Shown here in pieces: positions 21,561 through 31,879 of a stretch of 64,000 bases of DNA. A program made the translations under genes and the position numbers. Position 1 is the stretch's first letter, and the number at the start of each line of letters is the position of its first letter. The notes beneath the pieces are model-generated. The model made no database searches. It saw nothing but the letters and a program-made list of their open reading frames with translations, and was not told where the DNA came from. The DNA is from Neofusicoccum parvum (lineage: Eukaryota; Ascomycota; Dothideomycetes; Botryosphaeriales; Botryosphaeriaceae). The stretch is from assembly GCA_020912385.1 (NCBI GenBank), contig CP087219.1, forward strand, positions 620,001 to 684,000, written 5' to 3'.

Positions 21561-22194
21561 GCAAATTGGCTTGCTACCGAGGTTGATATTCAACATGACG
21601 CCTCATCTCAGCTATGGGCGTCGTTCCGTTTTGACACGTGGAGTGTCATCAGCTCTGGGAGCAGTTCCACAGCATTAGCTCCTTAGAAGAGCACCTGACA
21701 GAAATTGATCGGAACGAAAGGATCGACAACGAGGCCCTCTGAACAAGCTGCGCTGGTCTCACACTTGATCTGGAGTACATTTTCTAAGGAGGAATGAAAA
21801 GATATGGAAAGAAGAAAAAGGGAAAAAAAAAAGCCAACTTCCAAGAATAAATAGCATGAGTATTGTCAAAAGGAGAGCATTTGAGAGCATGTGAGATTTT
21901 AGTGTGACTGCGTAAGGCAGACTTCCGTTTGCTGCATGGTAAGACCAAGAGAGCCTTGCGTTTGGCTCCTGACCAAATACCCGGTTGGCTCCTGCATTTT
22001 ACACTATGAAGAGACCAATCTTAGCTGTTTGTGGAATCAATGCACAGAGACCAACGCACGATCCAGTTCGGAGCTTACATATTCGAATGCTGCCCGCTAT
22101 ATCATCCTGACAGGAAGTCTCTCATGCTTGGGATTGTCATCTCTTCGTAATCATGGGTATACACCAAATCCACTCTATTCTCCCCTTTACCCGG
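21561..22194. other. Intergenic, no gene recognised
   Basis: AT-rich with an A-rich tract near 21800-21840. It contains the 3' flank of the DHFR gene. No coding or RNA gene seen. Confidence 0.5.
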
Positions 22195-22755
22195 CTAGCC
22201 CTCCTTCTCAAACAAACAAAACTCAAACTGCACTTCCTCCTCCACCCCATCCACCTTAGCAACCTCCCTCACGCTCCCCTTCTCCACCTCCTCCCCCACA
22301 AATTCCCCCAACACATCATTCCCCCTCCTCACCCACCCATTCGCCCCCTCGCCCTTCCCCACAACATCAACCGGAAACGTCGTATCACACGCGTACTCCC
22401 GCCCCATCCTCGTCAACAGCACATACCTCGCCTCCTCCATCTCCAGCGCGGCCTTGTACAGCTGCGCGCCGCCGATCACGTACGCCCTGCCCAGCACGCC
22501 CGCGTCGTCCAGCTCCCTCAGCTTCGCGACCGCGCCCTGCACCGACGCCGCCGCAACGACCTGCTCGCCATTAACCTCGGCCGCGGCCTCCGCGGCGGCC
22601 GGTGGCGCCGCGACGTTGGCGCCGTTCAGATGCCTGCTGAAGTTCGGCGCGGCCGATCCCGCGCCGGCGCCGGCGCCGCCGCCAACGATCTTGCCCGGCT
22701 CGCGCGACACGACGATGTTGATGCGGTCCTTGAGCGGGCGGAAGCGGGGCGGGAT

Positions 22756-22793
<38 letters not shown>

Positions 22794-22995
22794 TGCGGAC
22801 GGGGCCGCCGGCGGGTGCGACGGGCGTGGCCGGGACGCGCTTGGTGACGCGGGCGAAGTAGCCCATTTCCTTCTTGAGCGGCGGCCAGGGGAGGGCGCCG
22901 TTGGCGCCGATGCCGAGGGAGGGCGTGGCGGCGACGATGAGGGTGAGGGGGATGCGCGGGGCGGGCGGCATGGTTGCTGCCGGGCCGGTGGACAT
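22195..22995 (-). CDS. DFR1: Dihydrofolate reductase
   Basis: A single-exon 266-residue enzyme that reduces dihydrofolate to tetrahydrofolate with NADPH, for thymidylate and purine synthesis. Visible signatures are LTLIVAATPSLGIGANGALPW (residues 17-37), the acidic active-site helix LKKEMGYF, the NADPH-binding IMGRKTWESIPPRFRPL, INIVVSRE, and the second dinucleotide segment YVIGGAQLY near 187. The protein is longer than typical fungal DHFR (about 190-230 residues) because of an Ala/Gly-rich insert at about residues 107-150. An alternative in-frame start eight residues downstream (MPPAPR) would remove only a non-conserved leader. The MED22 gene lies upstream on the same strand, 405 nt away. 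Confidence 0.93.
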
Positions 22996-23014
22996 GGTAG
23001 GGTTGTTTTTGGTT

Positions 23015-23032
23015 GTCCGTCCGTCCGTCCGT
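23015..23032. repeat. GTCC tetranucleotide microsatellite
   Basis: Four and a half GTCC units lie 20-37 nt upstream of the DHFR start codon, in its presumed 5' UTR (GGAC repeats on the transcribed strand). It is probably length-variable; no regulatory role is shown. Confidence 0.6.
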
Positions 23033-23399
23033 TGGGGGGAGGGAGGGAGAGAGGAGATGAGCTGCGCGGCTGGGGGGCGGCGGCTGCGGTGTTGAGATTA
23101 GGGAGACAAAAAAGTTGTGCGGGGTGGGTTGCGGGAAGACGCGCCGCGCCACCTGCGACGCGTCCTGAGCGTGTCGGCCGAGCAAAGTAGTGGCCGCAGC
23201 AGCGTTCATCGTTACGACCTAGCGCATGGATCCAGCCGCTGGAAATCGCTTTATAGGCTATTGAAACCCCCTGTGATATGCCAATGGGTATACCCGTCCC
23301 GTTTAAACGCCAAAAAGGAGACCGCGCGATGCGCAAATGTCTCGCCCGATGCGAGCAGCCCGCCTGCCAGCCTCTCGATTGTCTGACCGTGTTATGTCT

Positions 23400-23972
23400 T
23401 CACAGCCTCTCCTTTGCTAGCCCCTCAATTGCTTCGATCATGGCTTTCACATCCTGTTCCACGCGCTCGACGTTCTGCTTGTCGTTGGTGTCGAGGGTGT
23501 TGAGGTTGCCGAAGAGCCACAGCTCCTGCATCTGCCGCGTGAGGGTGAGAATTTCTTCGGTTGCGCGGATCTGGAGGCGTAATTGCAGATGTTAGTAGTC
23601 GATTGCTGCGAAGAGCAGGGACGGCATGTCGCTGCGTCACCAGGCTCTCAGTTGGAGGCGGGGTGTGCGTTACCAGTCCCTTCGTTTCGACCTCCATCTG
23701 CCACTGTTTGTTCGCGGTCGTGTTGAAATCCTTGCTGTCAGGCTGCCCGTAGGGTTGGCATGTCAGTGAATGGTCTTCGGAGGAGCCGCATGTGTGGTGC
23801 GTTGAGGGCGCGTTCGTACAGAGGCTAATGCGACTAGGTTCTCGAATCGTTTGACGAGCGCTGCGGCGAGCTTCATGACGCGTTCTGAGATTTGTGAGTA
23901 GGGCTGAAGCTGGTCCCGACAACACTGAAGCATACCTTGCAGCGCGGCCGTATTACGTTGGGAAACCTCCAT
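23400..23972 (-). CDS. MED22: Mediator complex subunit 22 (Srb6)
   Basis: Exons 23820-23972, 23674-23730 and 23400-23570, with introns of 89 and 103 nt, give 126 residues. This is close to the yeast subunit's 121. The family core is clear: DFNTTANKQWQMEVETKGL, then IRATEEILTLTRQMQELWLF and a C-terminal helix ending EAIEGLAKERL. Med22 belongs to the Mediator head module and links activators to RNA polymerase II. Residues 13-29 (51 nt, 23885-23935) are unlike the family, start with GTATGC and end with CTCAG. They are probably a further in-frame intron, which would shorten the protein to 109 residues. The 24-kb to 22-kb block (eIF5, MED22, DHFR) is all on the minus strand. Confidence 0.8.
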
Positions 23973-24373
23973 GGTGACGAGTTTGGTAGAGTGTTCGGGA
24001 AGTCTGGTGGAAAGCTCACGAAGCTGTCAATGCGGGCAAACCCACCTTATCGATTGCCGGACGCCTGCGGCTATCGATAGAAGGCCCTTGGCATTTACTA
24101 TTTTTATTTCACACGATCACCGCACGGCAGGTATGCACATATTGTTTGGTTTGATAATAAGGTTGAGTGAACTGCCTAGTGCTATGAGTAGAAAAAGCAA
24201 ATCCAAGACCGCAAGCGCGTGAATGAGTGGAGTTGTAGTTGAGCAAAACGATAAAGCAAAACAAGCCAAACAGCCTCTTCTGATAGGACAACGAGAAAAA
24301 CGCTCGCTCAGGCGTTTTCTGTAGCCATCGTCATGGCCTCCAATGTCGACAGAATCGCGTCGGGACGAAGAAG

Positions 24374-25685
24374 TTACTCCTCGTCAGAGTCTTCCTCCTC
24401 GCTCGCGTTGTCAAGCCACTCGAGGAACTGGGTGGCAGACTTGCGAACCTTCTTGCTGATGGAAAGGTCAACGTACTTCTTGCTGGCCTTGCTGCCCCAA
24501 CCCTTGAGAACCTCCTCCGAGATGAGGTCGTTGTCGTAGAACTTCATGAGGATGGCAGACACCTGCGGGATGAGGGCGGGCTTGTCGTTGCCAATGAAGC
24601 GCTCAGTGCCACCCAGGAAAGCCTTCTCGTGCTTCTCAGACGTGATCATCTTCTTCAGCATGCCGGCGCGAGCGTCAATCTGCTTGACAATGTTGTCGTC
24701 GAAGATGGTCTGAGCAAGGACGGTGAGGGTCCTGTGCTTGCTCTCGATGCCGAACTCCTTGGCCTTGAGGTAGATCTCGACATCCTCAACCTTGCTCACA
24801 CCACCCTTGGCCTTGGCAGTCTCTTGGATCCAGCTACCGAGCTGGTCGTAGGCGTTGGGACCATCGGCACCTTCCTCGTCATCGCCAACAACGAGAGCGC
24901 GCTTGAGGTCATCCGGAAGATCCTTGGCACGAGCCTTGACAGCCTCCTCGGAGGTGTCAACAGACCACTCAACCTCCTTGGGCTCGACCTCTTCGATATC
25001 CTTGGCCTCAGCGTTGATGCGGCGAGTTAGCTCGTCGTCACTGCCAGCCTCAAGCTCCAAGTCGCCGTTCTCGTCGCCGTGGTCGGAGCCGCTGTCGCCG
25101 TTGCTGCCGCTGCCGCCGTTCTCGACCTCCTCACCGTTGGCCTTCCTGGCCCTGCGTTCGGCCTTCTTGGTGGCCTTGTCCTTCTTGCCCTTCTTGGGCT
25201 GGTTCTTCAAGATGAAGGAGCTGAGCTTGAGGCGGAGGTCGACGTCGGTGCGCTGACCACAGGCCTTGCAGTCGAGGAGGATGCGACCGTCCTTGATGTT
25301 GACCTCGGTCTCGGGGTTCTTGCACTTCTTGCAAAGGACGAACCGGGAGATGAAGCCATCCAGGTAGTCCTGGAGCTTGGCAGCTTCGTGGGCGCCGTTG
25401 ATGATCCAGCGGTCATCGCTGGGGTTGTTGTTGGTCTGAGCGCCGAGCTCGAAGCCAAAGTATTTGATGACATCTGTGGAAGGGATCAGCGGGAGGTCAT
25501 GCAGGAGGCAGGAGAGCGGGGCACTGACACGAAGGAGGACGGGCGAGCTGCTGGGCGACATTGCTCAGGTTGACAATGACGGTCTTGATGCCGTTGCCCT
25601 TGCCCTCAATTTTGGACTGCAGACGCTCCATCTTGTAGCGGTAGAAGGGATCGGAGACATCCCGGCGGACGTTGATGTTGGCCAT
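24374..25685 (-). CDS. TIF5: Translation initiation factor eIF5
   Basis: Two exons (25529-25685, 24374-25473) with a 55-nt intron (donor GTCAGT, acceptor CACAG) give 418 residues. eIF5 is the GTPase-activating protein for eIF2 in the 43S/48S complex. The N-terminal domain contains [16 protein letters not shown] with the arginine-finger region, the splice-spanning [13 protein letters not shown], and a four-cysteine zinc finger (CKKC...CKAC near residues 101-124). A Lys-rich then acidic linker follows at about 150-230. The C-terminal W2/HEAT domain ends in the aromatic/acidic tail [15 protein letters not shown], which binds eIF2-beta and eIF3. I chose the donor because it restores the family's Pro-Ser-Tyr-Val-Ile junction; the more obvious GTGTCA donor would break the frame. 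Confidence 0.95.
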
Positions 25686-27184
25686 TTTTGCGGTGGGTGG
25701 TGAAGAGGCGACTTAGCGCGAGGAGCGGTTACTGAGGATGGTGGTGGTGCGAGGATGCGAGGAGCTTGCGGAGGGGAGTAGAGACATGCAGTAGGTGCAG
25801 GTCTCGCTGGGGCTGGTGGGGGGTGTCGTGGTGGTCAAAAGCAGCAGGCTAGCCGTTGGTGCAATGGTAGTTGCTACTGGGCTTTCGTATGTCACGGAAT
25901 TTTTGCAGCTTCGGCGGCGGTTCCTGTCTGAAAGCGTTGTCACGGGGCGAATACATATACAGCCGCTGTGTTCGAGATTTGACTGCAGGTGGCTTTGTGC
26001 GGGTCTGGGGCCTGGGGCGGATCGGGCGGAGCAGCTGGCGGCTTGACTCCGTGCGCGCTGTGGTGTGCCGGCGGAGGGCGTTTGCGGGGTGCGAGGGGCG
26101 GTTGCGTGCCGTGGGCTTGGGGGTGTGATGGGTGGTGCGTCGTGGCGAGAGGGAGGGAGTGGTGGTTATGTAGGGCGACAGAATTTGAGTCGTCCTTAAT
26201 AAGCCGCGCGCCGAGCGGCAGCGGAGCAGGACAGCCGACTGAGGCCGAACGACCCACGCAGGCGCCGCCCGCTGCGCGCCTCGCCCTTCGGCGCGCCTGC
26301 TGCACGTCACTGCTTCTGGCATCCCCAGCGCGCTGATCCGCCTGCCGCCCGGCCAATTGCGCCTGCGCTGCGTGTGTCGTGGCCACCAGCGCAGCCCTGC
26401 GGCTTTGCCGGCCGCACATGCAGCGCCCTTCGAACTTCTCGCACCCTCCGCCGCGCCTGTCCGACGCCGGTGCTTTATTCGACTCATGGCTGCTGCCCTC
26501 TACCGCGAGGCCGCGCCTGCCTGCAGCTGGCTCGCGCTCCGCGGCGCCAGCGCCCTCATGGCCACTCCTTACTGCTGACCGCAAGTCTGCTGCCTGGCAC
26601 CGCCGGCGCCTTAAGTGTTCGCCCACAGCCCGGCCGCGCGCACCGTCGCCTTCTCCTTCTGCCTTTGTCTGGCACCGTGGCCTCTGCAGCTTGGGGGCAG
26701 GCCCGCACCTCTGCCGGCTGTGTGTGATGTGTGTGCTCGCAACGTGACGGCGCAGGCCTCACCGTCTACAAGCAATTGCGAGCGGGGACCGAAACCAGAG
26801 CGCCGTGAGGCCAGTGCCGGCAAAACCGGAGTCTTGGGTAGCTGCACTGCACGTCCAGCCGCTGCACTGGCCTTGGAGCGTCGACCGGACTGCAGACTGC
26901 TGGCGGCGCGGCTAAATAAATCTCTCAGACCGTCTTTGCTCCGTGTGATTTAGGTCTGTTCTCCAATTCGTGGGGCACGACAGAGGTGCAGGAGGGAGCT
27001 GCAGTCTGGATGCGGAACGACAAAGAAAGTCACTTCAATGGAAACGCCAAAGTGCGCTATTTGTCGTCGACATTCCTCACAATGGAAGATCCGTCACTTT
27101 TCATCGCTACCCCTCTGTCCTCCGGGCGACTAGCATCCGGAGCATGTCTTCACCCGCAGACGCCGTTGATCTGGTCACGACACT
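25686..27184. other. GC-rich intergenic region, promoters only
   Basis: This lies between the divergent starts of eIF5 (-) and the DUF3632 gene (+). High GC produces long overlapping frames on both strands at 25849-26747 with no recognisable domain and Arg/Ala/Pro-rich content. No gene is supported. Confidence 0.5.
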
Positions 27185-28183
27185 ATGGCGGATCCAGCCG
27201 CCGAACGGCTGGCGCAAAGAGCCCCGGCACCCCAATACCTCCATGATGGCGACCCGTCCAAGGCCTCATATCACTTGGTGAAAGCATTCAAGAATGTCCT
27301 GGCCGGGATCACCAGCCCTGACGAGGGTGCCAAAAGGTTAGAGTCCGTGGTCATGAGCCAGGGCGACAGGTTCTGGGACACGTATGAAACCGTCATCGTG
27401 CATATCACCAATGGCGCCTCTGAGCTCACTAGCGACATCGTGCTTCAACGACTTGCAGCGCTCACGGCCGCTCTGACGCGGTTGCCCGACGCGAAGAACA
27501 ACGGGAATGAAACACTGACGTGGAAGGACAATCTGGGGGTCCAGGGCAAAGCGGAACCTGGAGTGGCCATCATACACAACGGTCAGTACCTATGAGCTGA
27601 CTTACCCAGTATGAGTGGTGGACTTCGTGCTTTGTGGAACGGTGAGCTTCGCATTATCCCTGCACATCACTTAATTCTCACCACCTCGTAAATCGATCTG
27701 ATATCTCGTACAGTCCTCGCAACTAATACTCGATGCGGAGAAAAAGAACTCTCGCGAGAAGACGTCTGCCGCCAATGGTCCAACGTCAACGCCTTCCTTG
27801 CCTACCTGACAAAGCACTCTAGGGAACACAACGACGCTCTAGACTACTACATGTACGCCATCTTGACACTCAGGGTTACTCTCGAAGAAGGCGACACGAA
27901 TGGCCACAACTCCTCGCTAGAGACTAGGATGCATGCCCCAGCCGCTGCGCAGTGGATTCGTATTATGGGCCCTGAGTTGCATCGCGGGATAAAGGTCTTT
28001 AGGGCAAATGATAGACACATGGTGGGAGGCGGCATGCTATATAACGAGCACAAATACGGGTACGGTTTCAGTCCACAGAGGTGGGCTTTGTGGCGGGACA
28101 GGTTCTGGCAGTTTGCAGGAGACATGGCGCTAGATGGAGAGACGAGGGAGGTTGCTGCAGAAGCGGCCAAGGCTATGAAATAA
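27185..28183 (+). CDS. DUF3632 family protein
   Basis: The preferred model has exons 27185-27581 and 27714-28183 with a 132-nt intron (GTCAGT...GTACAG), giving 288 residues. The second exon holds the family hallmarks: QWSNVNAFLAYL, DYYMYAILTLRVTLEE, then APAAAQWIRIMGPEL and a C-terminal YGFSPQRWALWRDRF followed by ETREVAAEAAKAM. Fungal DUF3632 proteins are soluble and of unknown function, abundant in Pezizomycotina. The splice between the halves is uncertain. A frame-consistent segment at 27611-27641 (MSGGLRALW) could be a tiny middle exon, but that would need a 24-28 nt intron before it, which is too short. Family assignment is firm for exon 2, moderate for exon 1. Confidence 0.72.
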
Positions 28184-28594
28184 TGGTATGCAAACATAGA
28201 GCATGTCCTACAGTTTGTGCTGCTTTTGGGTCTACTAAGAGGACTTGATCAGGTGAATTGCTTCTTCAAATTTCTAGTGCATACGATTAGAGGTTATCTA
28301 GAACAGAAGTACAAAGACCTAGAAGACAAGAGCCATAGGAACAGATGGACGACTTTCTCGCGAGCTCGACAGACGAGAACATAGTAGAAGTCGAGTTCTG
28401 TACAATGTCTGGAAAATTCTAGCTGCTTCTCTGCTATAAAAAGAAACCAAACTGATCATTTGTGTGTCATTTTATCTCTGAAGGTCAAATCCTAATGACT
28501 GTTTGCGCACTGAGACACGCGCCGCCAGAACAACAGCATACCAGCCAGCACAAAGATTTCCCCCACCACGCCAACACTGCCCAACGCAAAGCGA
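28184..28594. other. Intergenic, no gene recognised
   Basis: AT-rich 3' flank of the DUF3632 gene. A minus-strand open frame at 28492-28695 ends in a hydrophobic stretch, but it overlaps another candidate frame and has no upstream exon that I can support. Confidence 0.45.
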
Positions 28595-29155
28595 TTGTCA
28601 GGCAGCCATGTGGAAGCGCCGCGCAGGCAGAAGAATAGCGCCGTAACAACTTTTTTTAAACGCATCTCCCATGAGCCAACGCCGCAACTGAGCACCCCAC
28701 CACGCTCCCACCCAAATAGACCTCAGTCCTCACCGCAACACACCGCAGCGCAGCGCAGCAACAACAACCCCCGACGAGGCCGCACCAACGAATCCATGTC
28801 AAACACCGCCTCCGATCCCGAGACCGTGGAGAGCAGCCCCGACCCCACGCCGCCAGGCCAGCCCCTCAACACCTACCTCCCGGCTCGCATCCGGATCCTA
28901 CTAGGCCTCTCGATGACCCGGCAGGTAGACCTCGAAGCAGGCAGCCACAGTGCGGCACGGGACCCGGGTACGGCGACGACGGCGGCGGCTCTCTGCCAGT
29001 ACCTGGGCTATTCAGCACGGCGCGAAGGAGGCATGACGTGTGAGGCTGAGCAGCGTGCAGCTGAAGCGCAGCCGCCGCAGCCGCTACCGCAGGCCCAGCC
29101 GGATCCGGTGCTGCCGCTGTGGTGGCGGAGGAAGCCGGGTGAGTCGAGAAGGTGA
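28595..29155 (+). CDS. Hypothetical protein, weakly supported
   Basis: An uninterrupted 186-residue frame, Pro/Ser/Gln/Arg-rich and mostly low complexity, with no membrane segment and no recognised domain. A second in-frame ATG near 28798 (MSNTASDPETVESS) would give a 119-residue protein and has a better acidic/Ser start. The overlapping minus-strand frames are equally open, so chance cannot be excluded. Only transcript evidence would settle it. Confidence 0.25.
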   Translation: MSGSHVEAPRRQKNSAVTTFFKRISHEPTPQLSTPPRSHPNRPQSSPQHTAAQRSNNNPRRGRTNESMSNTASDPETVESSPDPTPPGQPLNTYLPARIRILLGLSMTRQVDLEAGSHSAARDPGTATTAAALCQYLGYSARREGGMTCEAEQRAAEAQPPQPLPQAQPDPVLPLWWRRKPGESRR

Positions 29156-29914
29156 GCCTGTGGGTTGAGAAAGCGCAGGGAGCAAGGTGCCTGGAGCGGC
29201 GGGGGTGCGGAGGATTTTTTGAGTTCATAATGAGTGATCGAAGGGTCGGTGTGGTTGAGGGCAGGAGTGGATGATCGGTAATAGTAGCCTACCGGCGATC
29301 ACCGTTTGCGCTCGTCACTCCCCCGAATGAAGATGGTTTGCCGAAGAAGGCAAAAAACAGGCAAACGGGCCACGTGGGCTCGGAGAGTGGGGGGCAGGCT
29401 GATGGCGAAATTAGATCTGCAGCTCACTTTCTCTTGCAAGTATTACCGCCTTGGGAGGAATTAAATCTTACGCCGCGACGGCGCGCGAATCGTCTATAAT
29501 CTTTAAGTGTTGTTGTAATGCTGACACGACGAGGATTCGGTGGGGGCTGAGTCACCGTCGGCGAATACGGTAAAGTCTCGCGTAGGAGCCGTCCCGTGAA
29601 GAAAGAACGGTGTGGGGTACTTCTGATTTAATAACATAGGGCTGTGGTGGATATCCCGGCAGGATGAAGATCTGGCCATGGTACCCAGGCCAGGCCTGTC
29701 GTTCGTTCGTTCGTTAGTGGGATCGGGCACAGGGTTCTGTTGAGCCGCCTCCGATTGAGAACACAGATCTTGACGAGACCACTAATGTATCTGTTTTGTT
29801 GCCGTGTGCGAACATGCTACGTGGATGTAGTATGGGAGTCAAGAGAACATACCTCGCTCCATAATCCTTTGTCCGGTGTGTGGGGATGGCGTGTGACGCA
29901 TTTTCCTAGGCACC

Positions 29915-29986
29915 CCTTGCCATGCCACGGACAGTTCGCCTTGCCGTGCCGCCCACAGTTCGCCTTGCCGTGCCACTCACAGTTCG
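29915..29986. repeat. 24-nt tandem repeat, three copies
   Basis: Three head-to-tail copies of a 24-nt unit that begins CCTTGCC and ends ACAGTTCG, differing at only a few positions in the middle. The array ends about 230 nt upstream of the terpene synthase start. It may be a repeated transcription-factor site, but that is inference. Confidence 0.8.
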
Positions 29987-30121
29987 CTGACCACCGAGTC
30001 GTTCGTATCTTTTGCAGTCCACCGGGCGTTACTAAGTTAGCTGACTGACTTTCAGGCAGGACGTCTGCTACCAGAATAGACGTCAGCTTGAGGCTCATTG
30101 ACGGGCCCCCACTGCCTTGAT

Positions 30122-30142
30122 CCAATGGTCAACGTATATAAG
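30122..30142 (+). promoter_or_regulatory. CCAAT and TATA elements of terpene synthase
   Basis: A CCAAT pentamer at 30122 and TATATAAG at about 30135 lie 75-95 nt upstream of the ATG at 30218. Spacing and sequence fit a strong core promoter. No other gene in the window shows as clear a pair. Confidence 0.55.
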
Positions 30143-30217
30143 TGGTGTTGGAAGGGCCTCAGAGTACTCTCTCAACAATCTCTTCAATCATCCCACGATT
30201 GCTAGAACCTGAATACC

Positions 30218-31517
30218 ATGGCGGTTGGAAACGATATCATCTATGGCGACGAGAGGCCGAAGTAAGCAGTCGAATCTGGTCGTGTCGGCAACATGCTGAC
30301 ATCTCGCAGGAAGTTTGTCCGTATACCGGACATGTTTGCCTCAATCATGTCTCTCGAACCCCGAGTGAACCCTCATTACCGAAAGGTCAAGCCCGAGGCG
30401 GAGAAATGGGCTCAGGAGTGCGTTACCCTTGAAGCCACGAATATCAAGGGGATGTATGCTGACATTAATGTAGCATACTTCGGTTGGACGAGAAGGAGGC
30501 TCGCCGGAACTCCAAGGCGGACTTCACGTACATGGCCTCGGTGTGGATCCCAGATGCTGACGAGGAGGCACTTCGTGTGGTTGTTGATTGGCTGCACTGG
30601 GTGTTCTATTTCGACGACCGTAAGTGATGCCTGCTGTCCTGAGGAGCCAGTAGCTGAACAAGAATACAGAGTTCGATGAGGGTCACCTCCAGGAGAACCC
30701 TGAGGCGGCAAAAGTGGAGTGTGAGGCCACACTCGCCACGATGGATGACGGACATCCAACAATTTCTGTTGAAGAAGATCCGCTAAGACATATCTTCCAA
30801 TACACCTGGTATTGTTTCAAAAAGGTATGTGTGGTTGCTTTGTTCGTGCTGGTCCTGTACTGACTCTGGTGCAGAGGACCTCGACCAGCCTCCAGGAGAG
30901 ATACAAGGAGTCCATGAAGGGGTACTGCGACGCCTTGCTAAGCCAAGTGAACGTGAGGTCTGATGCAACGATTCCAGACGTGGAAGAGTACATGGACTTC
31001 AGACGGCGATCTATTGCAGTTTACCCATCGCAAGAACTCGTTGAATACGCACACGGTATCGAGTTACCGAGGTATGTTTTCGAGGACAAGGCGATGATTG
31101 AGCTGCGCGAGATCTCGTCGGACATTACGCTGCTTCAGAACGACATGCTCTCGTATCGGAAGGATCTGGCGCAAGGCGTTGAGCATAACATCATCCACGT
31201 GTATCGCAAGAAGGGCCTCTCGGAGCAACAAGCCGTCGATGCTGTCGGGAGCATGTTCAGCAACCTCTACAAGCGGTGGTACCTCACCCTTTCAGACATG
31301 CCGGCATGGGGCGAAGAGGTGGACAGGGAAGTTCTCAAGTACATCTGTGGTTGCCGTGACCTTGCTATCGGGAACATCCACTGGAGGTAAGTGCTGTTCC
31401 ATAAGTTCCAGAGAGACGCCCAGGTGCTGACAACTGGCCTTTAGCTTCATGACCGGCCGTTATCTGGGCAAGGAGGGCGAGACTGTTCGGAAGACGCGGA
31501 TCATGGCGCTGCCATAA
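30218..31517 (+). CDS. Class I terpene synthase (sesquiterpene cyclase-like)
   Basis: Six exons (30218-30261, 30310-30417, 30474-30619, 30670-30824, 30875-31386, 31445-31517) with short introns and matching phases give 345 residues, a normal length for fungal class I terpene synthases. The metal-binding DDxxD motif appears as WVFYFDDQFDE, completed across intron 3. The second motif is NDMLSYRKD, matching NSE/DTE (N-D-x-x-S-x-x-K-D/E). The C-terminal Arg-Tyr pair is in TGRYLG. Such enzymes ionise a prenyl diphosphate, usually farnesyl diphosphate, and cyclise it. No P450, transporter or prenyltransferase lies nearby, so it looks like a stand-alone enzyme. The product cannot be predicted. A CCAAT/TATA promoter and a 24-nt repeat array precede it. 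Confidence 0.92.
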
Positions 31518-31879
31518 TGGCGTGAGGGGCAAGTGCCTCTCACCAGTAGTGAAGAGTGCCAGTCGCAAGACACTAGTCATACACCGGGAAGCTGGATGCG
31601 CGGCGTTCGGATATGTATTTTACGGCAAACAAGAATGACACAAAGATAGATCGGGGTCTTTTGTGATTGAAACGAACCAGTGCATGCGCAGGTGTTGCAC
31701 GAGCGGAGCGCCGGAGCGCGAGCGGCGGGGCGGAAACGAAGGACGCGCGCGAGTCATTGGGCAGGCTGCGCTCTTGGCGTTTGACTGATTCCCGGCCGAC
31801 GTCATCCAGGCGGCAGTTCCAAAACCTCACACACCATGCCGCCTTTCATCAGGACGATTGCCAGCCCAGAACCCTCCGC
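31518..31879. other. Intergenic plus leader of Nudix gene
   Basis: The open frame of the Nudix gene extends upstream to 31667. Its residues there are Arg/Ser-rich without resemblance, so I treat the part before 31880 as 5' UTR. Confidence 0.45.

Larger units (their letters stand above)
29156..30217. other. Intergenic, promoter of terpene synthase
   Basis: No coding region is supported. A CGTT microsatellite (four units) lies at 29700-29715. The 24-nt tandem array and the TATA element of the terpene synthase are listed separately. Confidence 0.5.

Noticed and set aside
22153..23209. 345-residue plus-strand frame and 212/236-residue minus-strand frames
   Set aside because: Shadows of the very GC-rich DHFR gene and its leader; only the 22195-22995 frame has DHFR motifs.
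25849..26747. Overlapping long frames on both strands upstream of eIF5
   Set aside because: GC-rich promoter DNA; translations are low complexity and mutually exclusive.
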